Source: JANQFM01 sp035471925
Lineage (GTDB): Bacteria > Acidobacteriota > UBA6911 > RPQK01 > DATIPO01
Assembly (NCBI GenBank): GCA_035471925.1
Contig: DATIPO010000089.1
Location: forward strand, 1-64,000
Direction: 5' to 3'
DNA length: 64,000 bases
Made by a program: the position numbers and the translations under genes. Under the pieces are notes generated by a model. The model was not told the DNA's origin, did not search any database, and saw nothing but the letters and a program-made list of their open reading frames with translations. Below, piece by piece: positions 7,931 to 15,635 of this stretch (the first letter of the stretch is position 1; the number at the start of each line of letters is the position of its first letter).

Positions 7931-9769
7931 ATGCGTCCGAGGAGAGCACCATTAGTTTCAGCCGCGCTGCTGATTTTGGCAGCCCTGGGCGGACTCCGGG
8001 TCGAGGCTCAGGACGTGCGGGTCTCGGCCAGCCTCGACCGGCCCGTCGTGGGCCTCAACCAGACCTTCACGCTGTCGGTTGAAGTGCGGGGCGCCGCGCT
8101 GGGCGACATTCGGCCCGAATTGCCTTCGGTGGGCGAGTTCGCGGCCTTTTTGGGCCAGAGCAGTTCTCAGCGCTTCGAATGGGTCAACGGGCGCTCCAGC
8201 CAAGCCACCACCTATGACTTCACCTTCCGGGCCACCAAGATGGGCCAGCACGAGATCGGTCCTGTGCGGGTCACGGTGGGCGGCAACACCTACTCCACCA
8301 AACCGGTGAACATCAGCATCCGCCAGGGACCGCCGGCGGGCTCCCGTCCGGGCTTGGACCGCTCGGGACAGCGTGATCTGGTCAGCGACTCGGAGCTTTT
8401 CGTGCGTGTCCAGGCCGACCGCACCCGGGTCTATCAGAATGAGCCGGTGGTGGTGGAGTTCAAAATCTACACCGCGGTTCCGGTCAACACCTACGCCATC
8501 ACCACGCCACCCAGCACTCCCGGATTCTGGAGCGAGGAATTCGACATTCCCGACCAGCCCCAGACCCGTTCCCAGATCGTCAACGGACGCTCTTACACCA
8601 TGGCCACCATCCGCAAGCTGGCGCTTTTTCCCACCTCTGCGGGAAGCAAGACGGTCGGCCCCATGACGGTGGACGCCGAAGTCCGCCTGCGCACCCGCCG
8701 CACCGGGCGCGGGCGCGATCCCTTCGACATCCTCGATTCGCGGCTTTTCGGATCCCGCACGGTCCCTAAAAGCATGGCAACCGATCCGCTGGAGATCGAA
8801 GTGTTGCCCTTTCCCCAGCAGGGACGTCCTGACAACTTCAGCGGGGTGGCCGGACGCCTGCGCATACAAGCCCGCACCGATCGCAGCGAAGTCCCCGTCA
8901 ACCAGGCCGTCACTTATCGCCTGACGGTCAGCGGAAGCGGCAATCTGCGCACCTTGCCCCAACCAGAGATCGATTTCCCCGACGACTTCCAAGTCTATGC
9001 GCCCAAGGTCAGCGAGAGCATGGATCTGGAGGCCGATCCCATCAGCGGACGCAAGGTCTTCGAGTGGGTCCTGGTCCCGCGCGAGCCGGGCACCAAGACC
9101 TTGCCTGCCGTCCAGATGGCCTACTTCGATCCCGTCAAGGAGCAGTACCAGACAGTCTCTTCCGATCCCGTCGAGGTGGAGGTGACGGGCAGTGCCGACG
9201 GTCCCGTGCTGACCTCCGGCCGCTCGCGCGGGCAGATCCGCCAGTTGCGGCAAGACATCCGCTTTATCAAGACCCAGGACCCTGGCTTCCGCGTCCGCAA
9301 CGCTTCTCCCTGGCAGAGCGGCCTGTTTTGGATCGTGGCTCTGGCACCCCTGGCGGCTCTGGCGGGGGCTTTCGGCTACCGCCGCCATTCCGACCGTCTC
9401 AGCGCCGACGTGGCCTATGCCCGCAAGCGCCGGGCCGGACGCCGGGCCCGCAAACGCCTGTCGCGGGCCCGCAGCCTGCAAAAAGAGGAGACTCAAAAGG
9501 AATTTTACGCCGAGGTGGCCCGGGCCCTGAGCGGATTCCTGGGCGACAAACTGAACATCGCCGAGGCCGGCATGCTGAGCGAGCAGGTCAAGCCCCAACT
9601 GGTTGACAAGGGCGCTTCCCGGGATCTGGTGGAGGAGTACTTCGACTGCATCCGCACCTGCGATTTGAAACGCTTCTCTCCCAGCGATGCCACGCCCGCC
9701 GAGATGGAGCAGTTCATCGGGCGGGCCGAGAAGGCCATGACGCGCTTGGACCGCGAGGTGAAGGGATGA
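7931..9769 (+). CDS. batD: BatD family protein
   Basis: A 612-residue exported protein with a signal peptide ending near GLRVEA. Repeated beta-sandwich modules start with VRVSASLDRPVVGLNQTFTLSV, the hallmark opening of BatD. A single transmembrane segment (about 461-480, FWIVALAPLAALAG) precedes a basic, helical cytoplasmic tail (RKRRAGRRARKRL). AAGGAG lies four bases before the ATG. BatD is the large periplasmic component of the Bat operon. It shares the opening motif (ASLDR..) with the smaller protein at 3712, so the operon has two related scaffolds. The stop overlaps the next ATG. Confidence 0.9.
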   Translation: MRPRRAPLVSAALLILAALGGLRVEAQDVRVSASLDRPVVGLNQTFTLSVEVRGAALGDIRPELPSVGEFAAFLGQSSSQRFEWVNGRSSQATTYDFTFRATKMGQHEIGPVRVTVGGNTYSTKPVNISIRQGPPAGSRPGLDRSGQRDLVSDSELFVRVQADRTRVYQNEPVVVEFKIYTAVPVNTYAITTPPSTPGFWSEEFDIPDQPQTRSQIVNGRSYTMATIRKLALFPTSAGSKTVGPMTVDAEVRLRTRRTGRGRDPFDILDSRLFGSRTVPKSMATDPLEIEVLPFPQQGRPDNFSGVAGRLRIQARTDRSEVPVNQAVTYRLTVSGSGNLRTLPQPEIDFPDDFQVYAPKVSESMDLEADPISGRKVFEWVLVPREPGTKTLPAVQMAYFDPVKEQYQTVSSDPVEVEVTGSADGPVLTSGRSRGQIRQLRQDIRFIKTQDPGFRVRNASPWQSGLFWIVALAPLAALAGAFGYRRHSDRLSADVAYARKRRAGRRARKRLSRARSLQKEETQKEFYAEVARALSGFLGDKLNIAEAGMLSEQVKPQLVDKGASRDLVEEYFDCIRTCDLKRFSPSDATPAEMEQFIGRAEKAMTRLDREVKG

Positions 9770-10551
9770 GGCCTTGGGGGCGCTTGGCGGCACTGCTGCT
9801 GCTGGCCTTGTTGACGGCGGCAGCCTCGACCGTCCCGGCTGCGGCCCAGGACGATCCGCGGACCCTCTTCGAACAGGCCAACCAGCACTACCGGGACGGA
9901 GAGTACCAGCAGGCCCTGGAGGCTTATCAGCGCATCTTGGAGACCGGCTACGAGAGCGGACCGCTCTACTACAACATCGGCAACTGCCACTACAAGCTGG
10001 GACGCTTGGGACCCACCATCCTCAACTACCTGCGGGCTCAGCGTCTCATGCCGGGGGACGAGGATCTGGAGGCCAATCTGCGCCTCATGCAGTCGCTCAC
10101 CCTGGACGACATCGAACCGCTGCCCGAGTTCCTGCCTCTGCGGGTGCTCAAAGGATGGGTCTATCTGGCCCCAGGCGACCTCTTGGCGACGCTCACGGGT
10201 CTCCTGTGGATGACGGCCTTGGGAGCTTTGATTCTGCGCCTGCTGGCACGCAGGCCCGTTGTGGCCCGCTGGGGATGGAGGGTGATGCTGGTGGCAGGCC
10301 TGCTGTTGGCCGTCACGGCGCCCACCCTGGCGCTGCGCTGGAGCGGTTGGCTGCAATCCCGGCAGGGCGTCGTGATGGTGGAGGAAGTCGGAGTGCAGAG
10401 CGCGCCTTCCCAGGACGCGGGACTGAGGGTGTTCACCATTCATGAGGGCACCCATTTCCGCATCGACCAGCAGTCCGGGGAGTGGGCCGAGATCGTCCTC
10501 CCCGACGGCAAGGTGGGATGGATTCCAAGCGGCGCCTTCGAGATCGTTTGA
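9766..10551 (+). CDS. batE: TPR and SH3-like membrane protein (BatE-like)
   Basis: A 261-residue exported protein and last gene of the Bat operon. It has a signal peptide (about 1-27), TPR units (LFEQANQHYRDGEYQQALEAYQ, about 33-75, and YYNIGNCHYKLGRLG), two transmembrane segments (about 138-160 and 167-190) and a C-terminal bacterial SH3-like domain (GVQSAPSQDAGL to GKVGWIPSGAFEIV). This is the standard BatE order. SH3b domains commonly bind peptide or cell-wall ligands, which would place the far end of the complex at the periplasmic face. ATGA overlap with batD shows coupling. Confidence 0.88.
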   Translation: MRPWGRLAALLLLALLTAAASTVPAAAQDDPRTLFEQANQHYRDGEYQQALEAYQRILETGYESGPLYYNIGNCHYKLGRLGPTILNYLRAQRLMPGDEDLEANLRLMQSLTLDDIEPLPEFLPLRVLKGWVYLAPGDLLATLTGLLWMTALGALILRLLARRPVVARWGWRVMLVAGLLLAVTAPTLALRWSGWLQSRQGVVMVEEVGVQSAPSQDAGLRVFTIHEGTHFRIDQQSGEWAEIVLPDGKVGWIPSGAFEIV

Positions 10552-10576
10552 CATCCAGAGCCGCGGGAACGAGAAT

Positions 10577-10619
10577 TGTGATCGTAATCACGTCCCTAAA
10601 GCCGTCCTTCTCTTAGAAT
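10577..10619 (+). promoter_or_regulatory. CRP/FNR-type site and -10 box of a class II promoter
   Basis: TGTGA at 10577-10581, six bases, then TCACG at 10588-10592 form a near-perfect CRP-type half-site pair, with a GTGAT-CGTA-ATCAC inverted repeat inside. A TAGAAT -10 box follows at 10614-10619 with no recognisable -35. If transcription starts seven bases after the -10 box, the site is centred at -41.5, the classic position for class II activation. An alternative promoter, TTGACA (10548-10553), 17 bases, GAGAAT (10571-10576), would place the same site at +1, giving repression. Confidence 0.5.
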
Positions 10620-10626
10620 CGTGAAG

Positions 10627-11124
10627 ATGCCACAAGATATCGCGGGGCCCATGTCCGTCGCCCAAAGCGCCCGGGGCGAGAAACGCCACAGCAAAGACCG
10701 GAGGCGGCGGCCCACTCCTTTCCTCAGTACCTATTCTCTGACCCGCAAGGGACGCCGTCTGGGTCCGCGCCGCATGAACGACCGCGTGACTTACGGCTAT
10801 GTGGACCGCTACGATCCGGCCTCGGTGCTGACCTTGATCACGGCATTGCTGCTCAGTATCGCCGACGCCTTTTTTACGCTGCAACTGGTCTCAAGGGGTG
10901 CCCGTGAAGTCAACCCCGTCATGGATTTCTTCCTGCAGTTGGGTCCCATGCCCTTCTTGCTGGCCAAGTACCTGATCACCGGCTCCAGCCTGGTGTTTTT
11001 CCTGGCCCACAAGCACCGGCCCTTTTCCGGCGGCCTTACCGGCCGCCACCTGCTCATGGCCGTCCCCTTCATCTATACCCTGGTCATTCTCTGGGAACTG
11101 GCCCTCAACTGGCGGCTTTCCTAG
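10627..11124 (+). CDS. small membrane protein, DUF5658-like
   Basis: A 165-residue protein with a basic N-terminal stretch (GEKRHSKDRRRR), then three hydrophobic helices: SVLTLITALLLSIADAFFTL, PFLLAKYLITGSSLVFFLA and LMAVPFIYTLVILWELAL. The motif ADAFFTLQLVSRGAREVNPVM matches what I know of the DUF5658 family (small integral membrane proteins of unknown function, with a conserved D..T......G..E.NP pattern). I chose the ATG at 10627 because a TAGAAT -10 box ends eight bases before it; a GTG at 10621 would lie before the predicted transcript start. A CRP-like site upstream suggests cyclic-nucleotide or redox control. Confidence 0.65.
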   Translation: MPQDIAGPMSVAQSARGEKRHSKDRRRRPTPFLSTYSLTRKGRRLGPRRMNDRVTYGYVDRYDPASVLTLITALLLSIADAFFTLQLVSRGAREVNPVMDFFLQLGPMPFLLAKYLITGSSLVFFLAHKHRPFSGGLTGRHLLMAVPFIYTLVILWELALNWRLS

Positions 11125-11426
11125 CGATTTGGAGCGGCCTGCAACGCTATTTCACGCTTTCAGCGTTTTTTGAGTTGTCACAGCCAATCCCAGGGTGGCG
11201 CCCGCGACTCGCTGCGCTCGCCGCGGCTGACCCTGGGCTAGTCAAATGGTTCCCCTTCAGGGAACCCGGACTCGGCTCAACCTGGATGGTTCAATGAGCG
11301 AGCGTCAGTGTCATTCGATCAGTGGAGGGCGGTGCCGTTCGATCAGTGGAGGGCGGTGCCGTTCGACCAGCGGACGGCTGTGTCGGTTGTCAGCGGGTCG
11401 AGGTCGTTCGATCTGCGGGCGGCGGG
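11125..11426. other. 302-base gap holding a structured repeat and a tandem array
   Basis: No gene is supported here. Open frames in both directions read through the repeats and have no plausible start. The gap lies between two convergent genes (the 10627 gene and gpmI). It holds the dispersed element described at 11141-11270 and the 24-base tandem array at 11313-11451. Confidence 0.8.
11141..11270 (+). repeat. dispersed structured element, copy 1
   Basis: In order: hairpin ACGCT-TTC-AGCGT (11154-11166), a palindromic core opening with CCCAGGGTGGCGCC (from 11189) and closing with ACCCTGGGCT (to 11239), and hairpin GGTTCCCCTTCAGGGAACC (11249-11267), followed by CGGAC. The same order recurs at 49005-49130 and, inverted, at 62180-62296. 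Confidence 0.85.
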
Positions 11427-11451
11427 TCACTCGATCAGTGAGCGGCCGGTC
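11313..11451. repeat. 24-base tandem array grown from the 3' end of gpmI
   Basis: Two perfect 24-base units (11313-11336 and 11337-11360, sharing TTCGATCAGTGGAGGGCGG) are followed by diverged units at 11361-11384, about 11385-11405 and 11406-11428. The last, at 11429-11451, is the gpmI 3' terminus itself (last codons on the minus strand). CGATCAGTG is common to the array and the gene end. Confidence 0.75.
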
Positions 11452-13037
11452 ATTTCGTCGGGTTGGTCCAGACCCATCAGTTGGAGCAGGGTGGGGGCGA
11501 TGTCGGCCAGGCGTCCGCCATGGCGCAGCTTGGCCTTGCGCAGGTCGTCGTCGACCACGATGAGGTCGACGTCGTAAGTGGTGTGGGCGGTGTGGGGACC
11601 GCCGCTGCGGGGATCGATCATCTGCTCGCAATTGCCATGGTCGGCGGTGACGACCAGTGCGCCGCCCTTGGCCAGCACCGCCTCTACGATCTGACCGACG
11701 CAGCGGTCCACCGCCTCGACTGCTTGGATGGCGGCCTCCAGCGATCCCGTATGGCCCACCATGTCGCCGTTGGCGAAATTGAGCACGAAGAGGTCGTAGT
11801 CGTCAGAGGCGATGCGGCGCAGCATCTCCTCGGTTACTTGGGGGGCCGACATCTCGGGCTTCTGGTCATAGGTCGAGACGTCGCGGGGGGAGGGAAGAAT
11901 CTGGCGGTCCTCGCCCAGGAAAGGATCGTCGCGGTAGTCGTTGAAAAAGAAGGTGACATGGGCGAATTTTTCGGTTTCGGCGCAGCGGAACTGGCGCAGG
12001 CCCAATTCGCTCACGCAGTGTCCCAGGATGGCTTTCATCTTGGGCGGCTTTTGGAAGATGACCTCCACGGGGAGGCCCTGTTCGTAGGCGCTCATGGTGG
12101 CGAAATAGAGGTCTTCGATCTTGTCGCCGCGGTCGAATCCGCCGCCTTTCACTGCCTCCCACTCCGGGTCGGGCAAGGTAAAGGCCTTGGTCAGCTCGCG
12201 GGGACGGTCGCCGCGGAAGTTGAAGAAGATCACGGCATCGCCCGCCTTGACGGTCTGGGCTTCTTGCAGCCGCCCTTGGGGCGCCACGCTGGAGGCGGTG
12301 ATGAACTCGTCTCCCCGCCGGCTCTTTTCGGTGGGGTGGTCGTAGTAGTGCTGGACGGCGGCGCGGGAGTCGCTAAAGACCTTGTCGGCGCCTTGGGTCA
12401 GCATGCGGTAGGCCTCTTCCACCCGGTCCCAGCGGTTGTCGCGGTCCATCGCGTAGTAGCGTCCGATGACGCTGGCCACGCGTCCTACGCCGGCTTGATG
12501 GAGGTGGTCTTCGAGTTGGCCGATGAACTCGATGCCGCTCCGGGGCGGCGTGTCGCGCCCGTCGGTGATGGCGTGGACGAAGAAGCGGTCGCCGGGAAAG
12601 TCGAGCCTGGCGCACAGGTCGATGACGGCGAAGGCGTGCTGCATGTCGCTGTGCACCCGCCCGTCCGAGAAGAGCCCCAGCAAGTGGACGCAGCCTTGGT
12701 GCCGGCGGGCGTGCTCGAAGGCTTCCACCAGCTTTTCTTTCTCGAAGAATTCGCCGCTGCGGACGGCCCGCGTGATGCGCATGATTTCCTGATCCACGAT
12801 GCGTCCCGCGCCGATATTCTGGTGTCCGACCTCGCTGTTGCCCATCACGCCTTCAGGCAATCCCACGTCCTCGCCCGAGGTGTGGATCTGAACGGTCGGA
12901 TAGTCCTCCACCAAGCGGTCGTTGACCGGCGTGTCCGCCAAGAAGACGGCATTGGCTTTATTCCACTCGGGATACGGGTTGTGTCCCCATCCGTCGCGCA
13001 CAATCAAGACCACCGGACGCTTCCTTAGTTGTGCCAT
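11427..13037 (-). CDS. gpmI: 2,3-bisphosphoglycerate-independent phosphoglycerate mutase
   Basis: A 536-residue cytosolic enzyme that interconverts 3- and 2-phosphoglycerate in glycolysis and gluconeogenesis using two Mn ions. Visible motifs: VRDGWG near the N-terminus (metal-binding Asp), MGNSEVGH with the catalytic serine (about 66-73), ITDGRDTPP, GRYYAMDRDNRWDR and the C-terminal VVTADHGN metal ligands. Length matches the family (about 510-550). The ATG at 13037 has no Shine-Dalgarno but a -10 box ends six bases upstream. The last codons (SLIE) are part of a tandem array that continues past the stop. Confidence 0.97.
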   Translation of the reverse strand: MAQLRKRPVVLIVRDGWGHNPYPEWNKANAVFLADTPVNDRLVEDYPTVQIHTSGEDVGLPEGVMGNSEVGHQNIGAGRIVDQEIMRITRAVRSGEFFEKEKLVEAFEHARRHQGCVHLLGLFSDGRVHSDMQHAFAVIDLCARLDFPGDRFFVHAITDGRDTPPRSGIEFIGQLEDHLHQAGVGRVASVIGRYYAMDRDNRWDRVEEAYRMLTQGADKVFSDSRAAVQHYYDHPTEKSRRGDEFITASSVAPQGRLQEAQTVKAGDAVIFFNFRGDRPRELTKAFTLPDPEWEAVKGGGFDRGDKIEDLYFATMSAYEQGLPVEVIFQKPPKMKAILGHCVSELGLRQFRCAETEKFAHVTFFFNDYRDDPFLGEDRQILPSPRDVSTYDQKPEMSAPQVTEEMLRRIASDDYDLFVLNFANGDMVGHTGSLEAAIQAVEAVDRCVGQIVEAVLAKGGALVVTADHGNCEQMIDPRSGGPHTAHTTYDVDLIVVDDDLRKAKLRHGGRLADIAPTLLQLMGLDQPDEMTGRSLIE

Positions 13038-13043
13038 GGCGCC

Positions 13044-13071
13044 AGTATACAGGGTGAGCGATACTTGCCCA
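13044..13071 (-). promoter_or_regulatory. promoter of gpmI (leaderless)
   Basis: On the minus strand TGGGCA (13071-13066), a 16-base spacer and TATACT (13049-13044) lie six bases before the ATG at 13037. The -10 is good and the -35 is moderate (4 of 6). Transcription would begin at or within a base or two of the start codon. Confidence 0.45.
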
Positions 13072-13138
13072 GCCGTCCGAGGCTAAGCCTCTGGAGGTTG
13101 TGTCACGAGGCTTCCGGCCTTCGCCCGGAGGTCGGAAG

Positions 13139-14539
13139 ATGCTAGCATTCTGGCCGATGGATGAGAGGAGGCTGTTTTGGGCGCCGATGACGCCCCGGGG
13201 AGGAGATTTCCAGCGCCGCCGGGCCCTCGGCATGGGGTTGGCCTCAGTGGCCGGCGATCTGATGTCCCGCTACGGTTTGGACTTCCCCACCTACGGAATT
13301 CGGGCGGGAGACTACTCGACTCCGGCCCAGTTTTTTTTGCAGGCCCAAGGACGTCCCGGCTGGTTGGGAATCTGCGGCTGCTACGACGATGACCTGCACG
13401 AACTGGAATTTCAGATAGTCGACGTGGCGTCGTCCCACGCCTCTGAGGAAGAGGGATTTCCGGGTCCGGGAAGCGGAGAATCTCATTGGACGCATCCCCT
13501 GGCCCTGTGGCTGTGCCATCACGCAGGGGGCGATCCCGACCGGCTTGAGCCACCTCCTGAAGCCGATCCCTGTGACGTCGGCGAGATGCTGACTGAAGCC
13601 CATGCCGCAGGGCTGCAGTGGCTGGGGGGCGAGGTTGCGAGTCCCTTCGAAGAGGAATTCGTCAGCGCCCTCGATGAGGCCTTCAAGCACTTCGACCATC
13701 AAATCGGACACGCCTCCTCCGAGTCCCCGCTGCGTCTCTCCTTGCTTTGGTTGGCTCAAGAAGTCGGCGACTACCAGCGACGTCTCAGCCGGGGGGATCC
13801 CGACCAGCAGGAGGAAGGTCCTCAAGAGGACGTCGATTCGGACGTCCTGCGCGAACTGCGCTTCAATCTTGATCCGGCCCCTTTCAAGCCGGTCTGGGCG
13901 TTGTTGGAGAAGGGCATCCGGGCAGGTGCCGACCGGTGGGCGTTCCGGGCCTGCCGAGGCTACGTCAACTTGGCTCTGGGACGTCCAACGGCCTCGCTGG
14001 AGGACTTTCGCCTCCTCCGGCAGCGTCTCCCCGTGCAAGGACACCTGGCGCTGGCGCGGGCCTACGAGCGCATGGAAGAGCCTGACCAAGCCGTGCAGGA
14101 GTTCTCCAAAGCCGTTGCCCTGGCAGGCGACGATCAGCCCTTCTCAGACATCGTAGCGGGACGCGATCAGCCTATAGCGGAGAACGCCGCTCCGCTGCGC
14201 GCCCACCTGCTTTTCGCCCGCGGGCGCTGCCAGTGGCTGTTCGGACGCTTCGGTCCTGCCCAACAGGACTTGGAGCAGTCCGTGGGCGAAGAGGGACTGC
14301 GGGCCGCCTCCTTAGAGATCCTGGCCCACCTCTTCCGTGATTGGGCCATCGCCCTTGACCGTCGGGGCGTCCCTCAGGCCGCCGAAAAGCTGCGCCGCCA
14401 TCTGGAAGTCCTGGAAAAACTTTACAGCTTGCGGCCGAACGTGCAGGATGTTGAAGCCGCCCTCGACGCGGCCCGGCGCTTGGGCGATTCCGAGGCGCTC
14501 GAGAAGTGGCGGCAGCGAGAAGGAAGATTGCTAGCATGA
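13139..14539 (+). CDS. hypothetical protein with TPR-like C-terminal half
   Basis: A 466-residue protein with no signal peptide that I cannot assign to a named family. The ATG at 13139 is chosen because GGAGG (13127-13131) lies seven bases upstream; a GTG at 13100 has nothing comparable. The N-terminal half is acidic and aromatic-rich (GWLGICGCYDDDLHELEFQIVD). The C-terminal half reads like tetratricopeptide units: GYVNLALGRPTASLEDFRLL, ALARAYERMEEPDQAVQEFSKAV and LLFARGRCQWLFGRFGPAQQDLEQ. It is transcribed divergently from gpmI and its stop overlaps the next ATG, so it is probably co-translated with the dehydrogenase downstream. Confidence 0.75.
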   Translation: MLAFWPMDERRLFWAPMTPRGGDFQRRRALGMGLASVAGDLMSRYGLDFPTYGIRAGDYSTPAQFFLQAQGRPGWLGICGCYDDDLHELEFQIVDVASSHASEEEGFPGPGSGESHWTHPLALWLCHHAGGDPDRLEPPPEADPCDVGEMLTEAHAAGLQWLGGEVASPFEEEFVSALDEAFKHFDHQIGHASSESPLRLSLLWLAQEVGDYQRRLSRGDPDQQEEGPQEDVDSDVLRELRFNLDPAPFKPVWALLEKGIRAGADRWAFRACRGYVNLALGRPTASLEDFRLLRQRLPVQGHLALARAYERMEEPDQAVQEFSKAVALAGDDQPFSDIVAGRDQPIAENAAPLRAHLLFARGRCQWLFGRFGPAQQDLEQSVGEEGLRAASLEILAHLFRDWAIALDRRGVPQAAEKLRRHLEVLEKLYSLRPNVQDVEAALDAARRLGDSEALEKWRQREGRLLA

Positions 14540-15531
14540 AGGAAATCAAGGTCATCCAGTGCGGCCTGGGTCCCATCGGGCTGCGCTTGACTCATTTATT
14601 GGCCCAACGCTCGGGAGTCAAGATCGTGGGCGCCGTCGACATCGATCCCCAATTGGCCGGACGTTCGCTGGCCGAATTGGCCGACCTGCGCCAGCCTCTC
14701 GACGTCAAGGTAACGGGCGGCTTCGACAAGCTGGGAGAGATTGAAGCCAACGTGGCCATCCTGACCACTTCTTCGGAACTGAGCAAGACGGCTCCCCTCA
14801 TCCTGCAGTGCCTGGACCGCGGCTGGGACGTGATATCCACCTGCGAGGAACTGTCCTTTCCCTGGCACACTCAGCCGGGGACAGCCTCGCGCATCGATCA
14901 GGCAGCCCGCCGCCAGGGACTGAGCGTGTTGGGCACCGGCATCAATCCTGGTTTCTTGATGGACTATCTGCCGGCCGCCGCGAGCGGACTCTGCCAGCGC
15001 GTCAACAGGATTGTCGTGGAACGCATCCAGGACGCTGCCTTCCGCCGCCTGCCCTTCCAAAAGAAGATCGGCGCCGGACTCACGCCCAAAGAATTTCACA
15101 GCCGGGTGGAGGAGGGCCGCCTGCGCCACGTGGGGCTGACCGAGTCGATGCACCTGGTGGCGGCCTGCCTGGGCTGGACGCTGGAACGCACCGAAGACGT
15201 GGTGGAACCGGTCATGGCCATCGATGAAGTGGAAATCGAAGACCGCACCATCCAGCCGGGACAGGCGCTGGGCGTGACCCAGACGGGTCGCGGATGGCGC
15301 GACGGCCACGAGGTCATCACCCTGGTTTTCCGGGCCGCCATCGGCCAGGAGAATCCCCGCGACCGCATTCAAATCTCGGGTGCTCCGCCGGTCGAGATAC
15401 TCATTCCCGGGGGCGTCAACGGCGACGTCGGTACCTGCGCCATCACCGCCAATGCCGCCCACACCATCCTCCGGGCCCCCTCGGGCCTGCGCACGATGGC
15501 CGACATACCATTGGTCAGTTGCCGCAGTTGA
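14536..15531 (+). CDS. NAD(P)-dependent amine dehydrogenase, 2,4-diaminopentanoate-dehydrogenase-like
   Basis: A 331-residue oxidoreductase. A Rossmann nucleotide site opens the protein (IKVIQCGLGPIGLRL). The central motif VLGTGINPGFLMDYLP is typical of the Ord/2,4-diaminopentanoate dehydrogenase family, which is related to dihydrodipicolinate reductase. Ord acts in ornithine fermentation, but many family members occur without that pathway, so the substrate here is open; an amino or dicarboxylic compound is likely. The ATG at 14536 overlaps the previous stop (ATGA). No other ornithine-catabolic gene is nearby. Confidence 0.75.
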   Translation: MKEIKVIQCGLGPIGLRLTHLLAQRSGVKIVGAVDIDPQLAGRSLAELADLRQPLDVKVTGGFDKLGEIEANVAILTTSSELSKTAPLILQCLDRGWDVISTCEELSFPWHTQPGTASRIDQAARRQGLSVLGTGINPGFLMDYLPAAASGLCQRVNRIVVERIQDAAFRRLPFQKKIGAGLTPKEFHSRVEEGRLRHVGLTESMHLVAACLGWTLERTEDVVEPVMAIDEVEIEDRTIQPGQALGVTQTGRGWRDGHEVITLVFRAAIGQENPRDRIQISGAPPVEILIPGGVNGDVGTCAITANAAHTILRAPSGLRTMADIPLVSCRS

Positions 15532-15635
15532 AGATATGATGGTGTCATCGCTTTTCCGTCTCCGCGGAAAGGCCGCTTCCCCTGGCTGGCATGGGGCTTG
15601 CTTGATCCTATTGCGAGGAAAAGGCTGCTGACGGC

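Noticed and set aside
11311..11631. Minus-strand 106-codon frame ending in repeated PLIERHR units
   Set aside because: It overlaps gpmI in another frame, and its repeats are the 24-base array; no evidence of translation.
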